A stretch of 64,000 nucleotides of DNA from Cherax quadricarinatus (Eukaryota; Arthropoda; Malacostraca; Decapoda; Parastacidae): contig NW_027196429.1 of the NCBI RefSeq assembly GCF_038502225.1, positions 16,001-80,000 of the forward strand. The letters are read 5' to 3'. The number at the start of each line of letters is the position of its first letter. The stretch's first letter is position 1. Positions 11,951 through 22,752 of the stretch are shown one piece after another. The translations under genes and the position numbers were made by a program. Under the pieces are notes generated by a model. The model was not told the DNA's origin. It did no database searches and was given only the letters and a program-made list of their open reading frames with translations.

Positions 11951-12890
11951 GCAGTATTAACCTGAGTCAGTAGTGAGTTGACTTGTGTTTCATTATGTTT
12001 AACTTGTTTCCTACAAGTCTCATCCCCGGAACAATGAAAAGGATACCAACAAGAAAGAAAAGAAACTGTTTTGCAAAAAAAGAGGATTTAAGTCGAAAAT
12101 AAAGGAGAAAGAAATAGCAGTAGTGTCTACCACTTCTTTCGTTGATTTACCTGCGATTTTGGTGGACTACAAGAGAGATGGAGATAATCCAAAGTGTTTT
12201 GAAAGGGATATTAGTGAGTTACAAAGAATCTACAAGTAGTCTAGGAGAGGGCTATAAGAAGGTACTCGTGGAATGCAAATGCTAGTGAGTTATGAGGCAA
12301 TTACAAACGAGGCTCCTACGAATACTACAAGATACGACAAGGTGCTGTAAAGAGAGCTACGACACAGGCTGAAAATCGAAATCACTGGCTACCTTTCTCT
12401 TACAAGTACACATGTTCCTAACAGATTAAACCAAGTTAGCGTGGACTATTGACAACAGTTAACCAAGAAATCTTTTAAGACAGGAAAGCGATATTTATTA
12501 AACCTTTAAAAATGGACACGTGCCGCAGAATTATAAAAGGGTAAATGGGTAACAAGCTAACTCATTAGTGGGCAGATTACTGGAATCAATAATATCATGA
12601 AAAGAATGAGAGGAATGAAGCGCATCTTTTTGGAGATGGCTTGACAGAATGAGCAAGTTCACTCTAGGTGGCCAATACTTGACTGAATGTAACCGTAAAT
12701 TGATGATAAATAAAGATATGGGTGTGTGGACATAGAAAGCAAAGATCATCATGTTATTCTGGATATTTTTTTCCTAAAAACAAGACATAATATCGTAAGA
12801 CATTTACGGTTTTGGTAGCTACTGATAAACATAAGTGATAGCGTTAATAGTGATAGAATGTTTGATAGGCGGAAAACAGGTACACGATAG
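11951..12890. other. Unassigned stretch
   Basis: About 0.9 kb without an intact frame or a recognisable element. Purine-rich text around 12030-12120 gives short lysine-rich frames only. Confidence 0.4.
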
Positions 12891-12894
12891 CACA

Positions 12895-13065
12895 AATGGA
12901 AGTTAGACAGGTAAGTAAGAGGGATGTCAGAAAGTATTTCTTCAGTCTTATGGTGGTCAGGAAACGGAATGACCTGGGATAAGAATTAGTGAAGGCAGGT
13001 TTCATATATAACTTTAAGAGTAGATATGACAGAACCCTCGAGTCTAGGAGGGAGTGAATCCGGCA
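12895..13065 (+). pseudogene. Decayed LINE C-terminal fragment
   Basis: In the plus frame the text reads DVRKYFFSLMVVRKRNDLG, then a stop, then KAGFIYNFKSRYDRT. It aligns with the C-terminal DVRKYFFSHRVVRKWNSLG segment of the LINE at 33.8-36.7 kb. Stops and substitutions show it is old. Confidence 0.75.
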
Positions 13066-13229
13066 AGTGGAAAGTTAAGGGGTAATTCTAGAAGATATGA
13101 CATGATTCTTGCTACCAAATAAAGGTGGATATATAAAAATTAGTACGAACAAGCGAGTTTGCATAAGGCTAAAATGAAGAGGCTTATCAAAGAATCAAAA
13201 TGGGGCACTGGTAAAAACGGTATTTGATA

Positions 13230-13480
13230 CCCACAGGTTGTTGGAAAATGAGATAACTTGCAAACACTTGACTCACGAAATCGTTATGACACGACTGCAA
13301 ACAAACCAGATCACTCTCAAAGCTCCAGACCGACCCCGGTTCTATCCCCGCCCGTGGTATGGTTTGCAAACACTTTTACATTTGGTCAGAAACGTTTCGG
13401 TCCGAGGACCTTGGCACATTCACTACATTTGGTGTGACCAAGGACTCAGGACCGAAACTTTTCCAGTGATATGTTTTAGT
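13230..13480. mobile_element. Penelope-type tail: imperfect inverted hairpin motif
   Basis: Contains ACGTTTCGGTCCGAGGACC (about 13394-13412) and, inverted, CTCAGGACCGAAAC (about 13446-13459). The GGTCC...GGACC hairpin followed by GAAAC recurs beside Penelope coding pieces elsewhere in the window. No coding sequence here. A tRNA-like head may precede it at about 13290-13370, weakly supported. Confidence 0.55.
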
Positions 13481-13553
13481 TGTTACAAATTGAGCCTTTT
13501 TAAAACAATATCAGGCCCTTGCTCTAAATGACTCGATATTACACAGAAGATAG

Positions 13554-13840
13554 AATCGAACCCGGACCCTCCAAGTTCAATTACCGGCGAGTGGTAACAT
13601 TTCGACGTGTTTCCTTACACCTGTTGTCTTGTTCACCTAGCAGCAAATAGGTACCTGGGTGTTAGTCGACTGGTGTGGGTCGCATCCTGGGGGACAAGAT
13701 TGAGAACCACAATGGAAATAAGTTAGACAGTTCTCGATGACGCACTATCTTGGGTTATCTTGGGTGGCTAACCCACCGGGGTTGAAAATCCGAACGAAAT
13801 CTTATCTAATCCCACTAGAGGTCTACCTTTCCAAAAATAC
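13554..13840 (+). mobile_element. tRNA-derived SINE, second copy
   Basis: A B-box-like AGTTCAATTACC (about 13570-13581) precedes the family body with GTTTCCTTACACCTGTTGTC, CACCTAGCAGCAAATAGGTA and GTCGACTGGTGTGGGTCGCA, shared with the SINE at 7676-7988 (opposite strand). Its 3' part differs from that copy, so it may be a subfamily. Confidence 0.7.
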
Positions 13841-14153
13841 TTACTAATGTTTAATAATTTGATGCAACATATGCAATTTTTGGTGAGCCGAAGTTAACAG
13901 GCATTTGAAACATAAATGTTTATTGCCAAGAAAGGTTACAGTTTGTATGGTTTCATATAAATTGAAAGTAACAGAAGTCTCAAGGTTTTACTAAAACCTG
14001 CATTACTTTCCAGATGCTTGCCTATAACAATCCCATGTTTTACCACCCTGTATTACATTCCATTACATTACACATTCAAGTACCACTGTATGTTTGTATA
14101 TTTGTGACACAACAAGAGCATTTTCTCTCTCTCTCTCCTACTTTCACTCTACC

Positions 14154-14156
<3 letters not shown>

Positions 14157-14222
<66 letters not shown>
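14157..14222. repeat. (CT)n microsatellite
   Basis: About 32 CT copies, with shorter CT runs just upstream. Confidence 0.97.
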
Positions 14223-14224
<2 letters not shown>

Positions 14225-14319
14225 TAGTGAAATATTGAGGTATTTCTAGCGAGTGTCAGATATTGCGTCGTTGATAGGCGTGCGGTTCATTTTAGCTGTT
14301 ATTTGTGTGTAGTCACCCG

Positions 14320-16110
14320 TTTGTACTCGCCTGTATGTACTCACCCACATGTGGTTACAGGGATCGAGTCTGAGCTACTAGATTAGCTTCTAAACTTCCC
14401 GCTGGCCACATTCAGTATATACTAGCGTCGTCTGCCCTCTCATATCTACGATTAAAATTATGTATGAAGACTGTTTTCATTAAAATGTTTTCAAGTTCAT
14501 TGCATTTCCTGACAACCATAAGAAGAAATACTCCCTGACATCCTTCTTACTTACCTGCGTCTTTAACGTCTAATTGTGATCTTGATACCGTTTTCCCGCC
14601 TTTGAGCAAGTTTCTCAATGTCTACCCTATCATTTCATAAGAGTATTTTGTATACTGCTATCATATTTCCCATTGTTCTTTAGTCTTTTAATATCGTGGT
14701 CATCTCTTACAGCCACTCCTGATTTCTCATTATCCATTGTACTTAGACTCGTCGCATAAGGTTTTCCAAATGAGCATTAGCCGCAATGGTTCTCGACTTG
14801 TGTGCCTTTGGCGATATGTTTGGCACTATGCTCCTCCCTTGGACTTTCTCATTTGGTCAAGTCCGAAGCCTCTGTCCCTGAAGGCGATTGGTGAGGCTGA
14901 GTTCAAGCATCCAACTTTCTGACAAATTCTGTAATTTCTCCAGATCCATTTCAAGATTTTTCCTGTCTCATCTGTTTTTTTTTTATTCTTCCCATTACTT
15001 TCATATCATCAGCGAGCAGGAATACATCTGACTGCGTCTCTTCTATTAAGTAATTCTTATACACAAAATATATTACTGGTTTTAATATCGATTATGAACC
15101 CTGGTCATTACTCTTCCTCATTCTGACATCTAAACTCGGACAGTCATTCTTTGTCTCCTGCTCAGGTACTCGATGATCCACATGAGAACATTGCCAATTA
15201 CTCCTGCCTCCTCAAGTTATTTTCCCCAGTCACTCGTGAGGTACACCATCAAATGCCTTCTTGCAGTCCATAAATATGCAGTCTACCCATCCTTTCCTTC
15301 ATTTTTTAAGATTCTCGTAGACCTCCATCAGGTTTGTAAGACATATGCTATCTCATTCTCATGCTCATTATTTCTTTTATGAAATGACTTCTCTCTTAAT
15401 GTTGTACAACTCTTCTTAAGATTATCAACTTCATTGTTTTACATGTTATGCTTGGCAGTAATACTGGTTTGTACTTTATAACTTCCTGGTTTGTCTCATT
15501 TTAATATTAAGACTGCAGTCGCTGACTTCAGTATTTCTGGCAACTGTTTGTTTACATTGACTTGTGGTTACAAGTGTGCTTCTAATTCCTTTTGCAGAAT
15601 ACATGGTGGCACACTATCAGGTTCCATTACCTATTATTTACATTTCCAGGTCTCTCAAAACATATTTCACCTCATCCCCTGTTGTGTGTATATCAGGTAC
15701 CTGTTGATGCACCTTCTCTTCTACGCTCTCTGATGTTGCCACTCATTCCACTGAAATCATCTCTTTAAATCAAGTGTTCATGAACTTAGAGACTTCCTTT
15801 TAAGTCATATTACCTGATCTCTAACTGTTGTGATTATGAAGCAGTTACGGTTAGACCTGGCTTATGCTATTTTGTCATTCTAAATTTGTCTCTCAGCCCA
15901 ACTCTTCACTCTTGCATAATTCGAGATTTTCTACCCACTCCTCCGTTCTTGTCTGCCTTAACTTTCTGTGGATTTTCTTTGCTCTTATATTCCTCTTTTT
16001 TTTCCTCTTCCTATCCATTGTTTACGCACAAGCTCCCTATGATTTCCCAATTTCCGTTTCTTCATCTGGGTATGAAGTTCTCCGCCTTGCAACCCTTTCC
16101 AGCTAAGGAA
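14320..16110 (-). pseudogene. Heavily decayed CR1/L2-type LINE, reversed
   Basis: Minus-strand reading keeps scattered landmarks of the 33.8-kb LINE in the right order. The 3' tail begins at GTACTCACCCACATG (about 14338). An RT FADD-like box corresponds to plus ATCATCAGCGAGCAGG near 15008. Codons for VDCIFMDCKKAFDG lie at about 15250-15290 (motif A, compare VDCIFLDCKKAFD in the intact copy). Many stops and indels in all frames. Open frames on the plus strand across this interval are shadows. Confidence 0.75.
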
Positions 16111-16228
16111 TCCATCATCTCACTTGTTGATTTTCCTTCCTGCACTGTATTCACAAATTCTCTTTGCCTTTCAAAGTTTTCTCTTTTTTTTTTTTAATTG
16201 GATTCTTGCACTCTTTCCTTTCTGCTCT

Positions 16229-16306
16229 TTCCTTCATGTTAAATTCCTTCATGTTAAATTCCTTCATGTTAAATTCCTTCATGTTAAATTCCTTCATGTT
16301 AAATTC
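16229..16306. repeat. 15-bp tandem repeat, 5 copies
   Basis: Five perfect copies of TTCCTTCATGTTAAA. Because 15 is divisible by three, it yields periodic peptides on both strands with no sign of function. Confidence 0.98.
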
Positions 16307-16309
16307 GAG

Positions 16310-16765
16310 ACTAGGAACTATATGATCGATGCGCCAAACGGCTCTCATGTAGTATTCAACTTATATTAAGCATTCTACTCCACAAATCAATATCCAGGCC
16401 AGCTGGTTGTAATGAGGCTACCCTATTCTTCTCTATATCTGTATAGTATAAATCAACCAGTATCGTAAGCTAGAGAGAGAGAAAGAGAAGAGAAAGGAAA
16501 GGGCAACAGTCACTATAAAATTAGGAAAACAATCCAATTTCGAGATGCTCACAAACTTCACCCTTAGGTAAACGCTGCTCTATCCATAAGGGTGAGCCAG
16601 AGCAGCAGACCCTAAGTGTGGCTCAATTCGTTAGTGTAGAACAACATTAACGGCAGTCCAACGAGTTCAGGTAGGAATCCGGCTTCACATTGTGTACAAT
16701 GCCTCTAATTATAAAGTTATCAAATTTGAATAAACCAAAGCTATTATTATATAATAAATGTTCAT
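16310..16765. other. Unassigned stretch
   Basis: No coding or repeat assignment; a short GA-rich run lies at 16471-16500. Confidence 0.4.
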
Positions 16766-16769
16766 CATG

Positions 16770-17290
16770 TTTTATATTTGCCGATCTAAAATATTTCTTA
16801 CTAGCCAAGAGGAGCAAGGAACCACGATTCTGGCTTTGACTAATTTGCAGCTATTGCAGGCCCTACTGTAGTTCAAAATGGCATTTGATTCCTGCACAAT
16901 TTGTATCAAATATCGATACTGTGTTATTTTACCATCTAGAGGTTTGCCGGTCTGCTCCATGTAAAATAAGTTGCATCAACTGCAGCTGATCCTGCTAACA
17001 CCAGCAACACAGTGTTGAGGGTAATACTTTATCAAAATGCTTTTAACATTGATGTTTGAAAATTTTCCAACAATTGGGCTCAAAATATCAGTATGCCATT
17101 TAAATAATTTATTAGAAATTGAACCTATGGAGCGAATAATTGGTCTAACTGGATTTCCTTGTTTGTGCATTTTTGTTAACCCATGCAGAATCCTGTTTCA
17201 TGAAAAACAGTTTTGAAAATAATATGAATATTTCTTTGGGTTTATATAAATTGGATTCGTTTACAATTAATAAAATTTGGGAAGAATTTA
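16770..17290 (-). pseudogene. Penelope-like RT fragment, reversed
   Basis: Minus frame 17170-16976 begins MHKQGNPVRPIIRSIGSISN and continues KLFKWHTDILSPIVG. This is the conserved Penelope-like RT segment (PK-x-HK-x-x-x-P-x-RPI-x-S, then the L-x-K-W block). Just upstream the strand still reads FCMG-stop-QKCTN in shifted frames, where the family has F-Y-G-L-P-K. A second minus frame (16960-16772) shows no recognisable motif. Only a fragment of the RT survives. Confidence 0.8.
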
Positions 17291-17540
17291 ATGATACATT
17301 AGACAAGTGAAAATCTTAATGTTTCGGTAGAGTATCAGGTGTATTTCACAGAGTCCGGTGTTGTCACGCGACTGTGAGGTGTAGCCTTGTTGTTGTCACG
17401 TGACTGTAAGGTGCAGTCTTGCCCCTTTATATGCCTTCCTGTTGCTGTATTATTTTTTATGATTCCTTGATAATGTGAAAAGTCACGAAAGTGCTTGGAA
17501 TATTGCGTACTGTGATACCACGTGTTTACTCTGATCTTAT
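17290..17540. other. Penelope-like flank, short
   Basis: Contains TTGTTGTCACGTGACTGTAA and the phrase CCTTGATAATGTGAA, which also occurs at 9191-9205; this suggests a shared dispersed repeat upstream of TA tracts. No gene. Confidence 0.45.

Positions 17541-17542
<2 letters not shown>

Positions 17543-17621
<79 letters not shown>
17543..17621. repeat. (TA)n microsatellite
   Basis: About 39 TA copies. Confidence 0.98.
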
Positions 17622-17623
<2 letters not shown>

Positions 17624-17740
17624 ATAATAACACTAGGGCTAGCCGGGAGATCGAACCAGTGTCATGTTAGCCCTCCTCGCGGGAAGCGAGTCAAAATTAA
17701 CGACGCTGAAAACCACTGGACCATACAATCCTACAGGGCA
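17622..17740 (-). mobile_element. tRNA-like SINE head, reversed (copy 1 of 2)
   Basis: Minus strand shows an A-box-like GTCCAGTGGTTTTCAGCGTC and a B box GGTTCGATCTCC (17657-17646) with CGGCTAGC following, repeated in the neighbour at 17860-17936. Confidence 0.65.
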
Positions 17741-17849
17741 CACGATGGTGTGGTTGCCTCAGAGCTAATTTGATTCTACTTCACGTTTGGTGTACAAGCA
17801 TTCACAAGCCGTAGACATATTATTGTAAGCACGAACAAGTGGTGTTTAA

Positions 17850-17940
17850 TCAATAACGACACTGCAGCTAGCCGGGGGATCGAACCCGTGTTGTTTTAGC
17901 CCGCCTCGTGAGAAGTGAGTCAAAATTCACAACAACATCA
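17850..17940 (-). mobile_element. tRNA-like SINE head, reversed (copy 2 of 2)
   Basis: B box GGGTTCGATCCCC on the minus strand (17887-17875), flanked by GCTAGC, and a TTTTGACTCACTTCTCACGA head segment matching copy 1. The two copies lie ~230 bp apart in the same orientation. Confidence 0.65.
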
Positions 17941-19200
17941 ACAGAGTTTAGGAAAGACCCCATGTGGGGTGAGCTTTGAAGACGGAACAGGCGAGGAATA
18001 GCGTTGAAGAGCCATGTCGACAGTCGTAAAGTAAGTACCAGGGTTTAACCCAGCAGAGAGCGCTAGTGGGACGGAATGGAGAACCAGGAGTAGCAGGCTT
18101 AGTTGCAACGGTCTTGTGGTGGTTGGAGGTTTTTCAGTCTTGAGAAGATGGCGGCAGGTTAGGTCGTAGGACATGGCAGACAGGTAGGAACATCAGAGAG
18201 AAACATACTGGTGGTGTTATTTGCCGTGGCAGGTTTGTAGAGTAGCCATTTTCAAATTTTTTGAAACAGCTCCTAGAGAGGTCTTAAGGTTTCGCCTTGT
18301 TTTCAAAGGTGAAACGTAGAGGCTTGAGGAATTCGAGAACTTGGGTGAGAGTGAAGTGAAGTGAAGCGGTTTGCAGGCATACTTAACTGTTTCAGCACCA
18401 CGGCCTTTATAGAGTTCAATACAAGGCATGGTGTCAACATTTGATCGGGAAGTGTTGAAGGTAAGATTTTCCTATGAGGGTGTACTGGAGTCGTCAATAT
18501 CTTCTTCTGAAGTGGATTCAGTTGGCATGGCCACAATAGTTTTAGGTGACTGAGAGTTGACTGGAGCAGTGGAGAGGTGTAATGGTGGTGTAACAGCAGG
18601 CTGAGAGGCGTGGGAGACTGTGGTTGAGGGAGAATGAGCAACGTTGTCGGCGGTGAAAGTGGCTGTAGAGTGTTTCATTAACAGTTGCTTGGGCAGGAGG
18701 CACGTCTGCAGGTGCAGTGAAGTTCACAACGTTGGGAAGAATCTTATGGATGTCAGCTGAAGGTGTGGAGTCCGGGAAAACGAAGGCAGGTATGTGTTTA
18801 GACGGAATAGTTCGTTTATGGTGGTGCTGAAAGTGCCGTGGTTGGCTGGTATGCAGGGTGCGCATACCTGGAGTATACCTGGAGAGGGCTTCGGGGAACA
18901 ACGCCCTAAGGCCCCGTGAAATACACCACCTTGGAAGGAGCCGCGTCCGGAAGTGGAGAGAGTTGTTGTGTAGAGAGGCGTGTTGTGTGGCTTGAAGAAT
19001 TCTAGTGGTGTCAGGATGGATTTTTGTTATGGCGGCATATGTCGGCGATTTGGGGCTGTTCGTCTTAGCTTCTTTGATTTTCTTAGACAGCACTTCCTTT
19101 CTTAGCGAGCATTTGGCTGCAAGGGTATGATGAGTACCCTTGCAGTTTAGGTATGTTGGAGTGGAATTCCACAGCTGACCTTGTTACTGCAAGACACAGT
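17940..19200 (-). pseudogene. Retroelement ORF1/gag-like relic with zinc knuckle
   Basis: On the minus strand, text at about 19165-19095 reads YLNCKGTHHTLAAKCSLRK, a CX2C-H-C type zinc knuckle in which the first Cys has become Tyr. It continues directly into EVLSKKIKEAKTNSPKSP and TYAAITKIHP. Downstream the frame moves between 19093-18542, 18678-18472, 18641-18303 and 18429-18217, so the protein is broken by frameshifts. Proline/serine-rich linkers follow the knuckle, as in LINE ORF1 or gag nucleic-acid-binding proteins. Family unknown; no pol region is attached. Confidence 0.6.
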
Positions 19201-19270
19201 CGCTCTACCTCAAGAAGTATCCGTTCGATCCCCGTCCGGGAGGGGAATTTTTAACCTACACACAGTCGCC
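19150..19270 (+). other. Possible tRNA-like B box
   Basis: CCGTTCGATCCCCGTCCGGG (about 19228-19247) fits a pol III B box with acceptor-like flank, but I cannot define a convincing A box. Confidence 0.35.
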
Positions 19271-19284
19271 TTTACTCTTTCACG

Positions 19285-19612
19285 ATGCTTTCGTATCGTG
19301 TAAAGATTAAACCATCGAGTGGAGTTATAAATGACTCCAAACTAGCCTTTACTGCCACTGTAAGGACATCCCTTCAGGTCAAATTCATAGCTATCCACTC
19401 ACTGAAGGACTCCTTTATTGTCGTCTATACTGACGACAATGAAGCAACCAAACTCATGGACAACACCGCAATGAAGACAGTGACCGACAGTTCAACATAT
19501 CTCCTCGTTTCTTTCTGGCGAAACTTTCTGTTTTTGTAAAACACAGCTGGACAAGATCGTCAAATCCTTAGCAACTGTTCACCTGAAGACCTCTATCGAG
19601 GAACAAAACACT
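19285..19612 (+). pseudogene. Possible retroelement ORF1 fragment
   Basis: An 84-codon frame (19285-19539) contains LQVKFIAIHSLKDSFIVVYT followed by DDNEATKLMDN. The smooth alternation of hydrophobic and charged residues looks like a real folded domain, and its neighbours are retroelements, so a decayed ORF1 segment is likely. I do not recognise a named domain. It ends about 70 bp before a TA tract. Confidence 0.35.
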
Positions 19613-19747
<135 letters not shown>

Positions 19748-19775
<28 letters not shown>

Positions 19776-20380
19776 CCTCTAACTTCTACAGCAGGCGTCT
19801 ACACTATCCCCTGTGGGTTCTGTCCTAAGAAATATGTAGGCGAGACAGGCAGAGATCTTGCAGTCCGCCTGAGTGAGCATCGAAATGCCTCTAACAGAGA
19901 CGATGTAAGGTACGCCTGTGTCCTCCACAGAGACTCCACGGGGCATTTGATGAACTGGAATGAGGCACAACTCGTTCTCACCGAACCAGACCTCAGACGC
20001 CGACGGTGCCTAGAAGCCTCACTAATCGCCGTCACCGACACTATAGAACGCAACACTGGAAACTACAAAATTTCAAAAACATTGGCATACATGATACTTA
20101 AGCAGCACCAACCCAACAACACAGGAGTCACATGATTTCATCATCTACCCGTCTTCATCATAGGTAGAGGTTGTTTTGATAAGGACCTGCCTCGCTTGGG
20201 CCAGTAGGCCTTCTACAGTGTTCCTCCATTCTTATGTTCTTATGACATTCCTCAGGTCACGTGCGTCACATCTCACTCTCCGCCTATATATATAATGTCT
20301 TTCTACCTCTGTATGTTAGAAGTGATCAAGGTCCCAGGACCGAAACGTTTCCTAATAAATATGTTATAGTGTTTGCTTAC
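19748..20380 (+). pseudogene. Penelope-like GIY-YIG endonuclease and 3' UTR
   Basis: The plus frame to 20135 encodes the C-terminal GIY-YIG nuclease of a Penelope-like retroelement. It has GVYTIPCGFC (degenerate GIY), KYVGETGRDLAVRLSEH (YIG box and the conserved Arg), HRDSTGHLMNW, and RCLEASLIAV (the conserved Glu). The RT part is absent, cut off at the fold-back at 19742. A TGA follows the last codons and leads into a 3' UTR with a GGCCAGTAGGCC...TTCTTATG tail (20190-20247) and a hairpin-GAAACG motif (20321-20347). 5'-truncated, so not autonomous. Confidence 0.88.
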
Positions 20381-20435
20381 GTGTCTTTCTAAACCAACTT
20401 GTCGGTATTTATTACCAAGGTTTATACCATATATA

Positions 20436-20577
<142 letters not shown>

Positions 20578-22752
20578 GAATAAATAAAGTAGAAGTGATG
20601 CAAGGAGGGAAGAGTATATGGAGAAAAAGAGAGAGGTTAAGAGAGTGGTGAAGCAATGTAAAAAGAGAGCAAATGGGAGAGTGGGTGAGATGTTATCAAC
20701 AAATTTTGTTGAAAATAAGAAAAAGTTTTGGAGTGAGATTAACAAGTTAAGAAAGCCTAGAGAACAAATGGATTTGTCAGTTAAAAATAGGAGAGGAGAG
20801 TTATTAAATGGAGAGTTAGAGGTATTGGGAAGATGGAGGGAATATTTTGAGGAATTGTTAAATGTTGATGAAGATAGGGAAGCTGTGATTTCGTGTATAG
20901 GGCAAGGAGGAACAACATCTTGTAGGAGTGAGGAAGAGCCAGTTGTGAGTGTGGGGGAAGTTCGTGAGGCAGTAGGTAAAATGAAAGGGGGTAAGGCAGC
21001 CGGGATTGATGGGATAAAGATAGAAATGTTAAAAGCAGATGGCGATATAGTTTTGGAGTGGTTGGTGCAATTATTTAATAAATGTATGGAAGAGGGTAAG
21101 GTACCTAGGGATTGGCAGAGAGCATGCATAGTTCCTTTGTATGAAGGCAAAGGGGATAAAAGAGAGTGCAAAAATTATAGGGGGATAAGTCTGTTGAGTA
21201 TACCTGGTAAAGTGTATGGTAGAGTTATTATTGAAAGAATTAAGAGTAAGACGGAGAATAGGATAGCAGATGAACAAGGAGGCTTTAGGAAAGGTAGGGG
21301 GTGTGTGGACCAGGTGTTTACAGTGAACATAAGAACAAAAGAAAGGAGGAACACTGCCGGAGGCCTGCTGGCCCATACTAGGCAGGTCCTTTACAATTCA
21401 TCCCACTAACAAAACATTTGCCCAACCCAATTTTCAATGCCACCCAAGAAATAAGCTCTGATGTGAAAGTCCCACTCAAATCCAACCCCTCCCACTCATG
21501 TACTTATCCAACCTAGATTTGAAACTACCCAAAGTCCCAGCCTCAATAACCCAACTAGGTAGACTGTTCCACTCATCAACTACCCTATTTCCAAACCAAT
21601 ACTTCCCTATGTCCTTTCTAAATCTAAACTTATCTAATTTAAATCCATTACTGCGGGTTCTCTCTTGGAGAGACATCCTCAAGACCTTATTAATATCCCC
21701 TTTATTAATACCTATCTTCCACTTATACACTTCGATCAGGTCTCCCCTCATTCTTCGTCTAACAAGTGAATGTAACTTAAGAGTCTTCAATCTTTCTTCA
21801 TAAGGAAGATTTCTAATGCTATGTATTAATTTAGTCATCCTACGCTGAATGTTTTCTAACGAATTTATGTCCATTTTGTAATACAGAGACCAGAACTGAG
21901 CTGCATAATCTAGGTGAGGCCTTACTAATGATGTATAAAGCTGCAGTATGACCACTGGACTTCTGTTGCTTACACTTCTTGATATAAATCCCAGTAATCT
22001 ATTTGCCTTATTACATACGCTTAGGCATTGCTGTCTTGGTTTAAGGTTGCTGCTCACCAGTGAAACATATAAGTGAACAGTATTTAGATAAGGCTAAAGA
22101 GGTCTTTGTGGCATTTATGGATTTGGAAAAGGCGTATGACAGAGTGGATAGGGGGGCAATGTGGCAGGTGTATGGTGTAGGAGGTAGGTTACTGAAAGCA
22201 GTGAAGAGTTTTTACGAGGATAGTGAGGCTCAAGTTAGAGTATGTAGGAAAGAGGGAAATTATTTCCCAGTAAAAGTAGGCCTTAGACAAGGATGTGTGA
22301 TGTCACCGTGGTTGTTTAATATATTTATAGATGGGGTTGTAAGTGAAGTAAATGCGAGGGTCTTGGCAAGAGCCGTGGAGTTAAAAGATAAAGAATCACA
22401 CATAAAGTGGGAGTTGTCACAGTTGCTCTTTGCTGATGACACTGTGCTCTTGGGAGATTCTGAAGAGAAGTTGCAGAGATTGGTGGATGAATTTGGTAGG
22501 GTGTACAAAAGAAGAAAATTGAAAGTGAATACAGGAAAGAGTAAGGTTATGAGGATAACAAAAAGATTAGGTGATGAAAGATTGGATATCAGATTGGAGG
22601 GAGAGAGTATGGAGGAGGTGAATGTATTCAGATATTTGGGAGTGGACGTGTCAGCGGATGGGTCTATGAAAGATGAGGTGAATCATGGAATTGATGAGGG
22701 GAAAAGGGTGAGTGGTGCACTTAGGAGTCTGTGGAGACAAAGAACTTTGTCC
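20578..22752 (+). pseudogene. RTE-like LINE RT, split by a nested CR1
   Basis: First half 20618-21322: a charged linker, then [38 protein letters not shown] and EQGGFRKGRGCVDQVFTV. Second half 22060-22750: VKHISEQYLDKAKEVF, FMDLEKAYDRV (RT motif A), VGLRQGCVMSPWLFN, LLFADDTVLLGDS (catalytic FADD) and VFRYLGVDVSADGS. The halves join perfectly if 21325-22058 is removed; the reverse copy at 22.7-23.2 kb shows the same joint uninterrupted. The 5' end is lost in the TA tract, and the 3' end stops at an inversion breakpoint near 22750. RT sequence resembles the RTE group; the clade call is tentative. Confidence 0.88.
21324..22058 (-). mobile_element. Nested CR1 3' fragment, reversed
   Basis: Minus frame 22057-21476 (193 codons) encodes the CR1 C-terminal region: SSNLKPRQQCLSVCNKANRL, LVRPHLDYAAQFWSLYYKMD, IQRRMTKLIHSIRNLPYEER, FRFRKDIGKYWFGNRVVDEW and SFKSRLDKYMSGRGW. 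The 3' end is a short tandem TTCTTATG-type tail. CAGTGAA flanks it on both sides (21316-21322 and 22059-22065 region), a probable target duplication. 5'-truncated. The frame is open throughout, so insertion is fairly recent. Confidence 0.92.
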
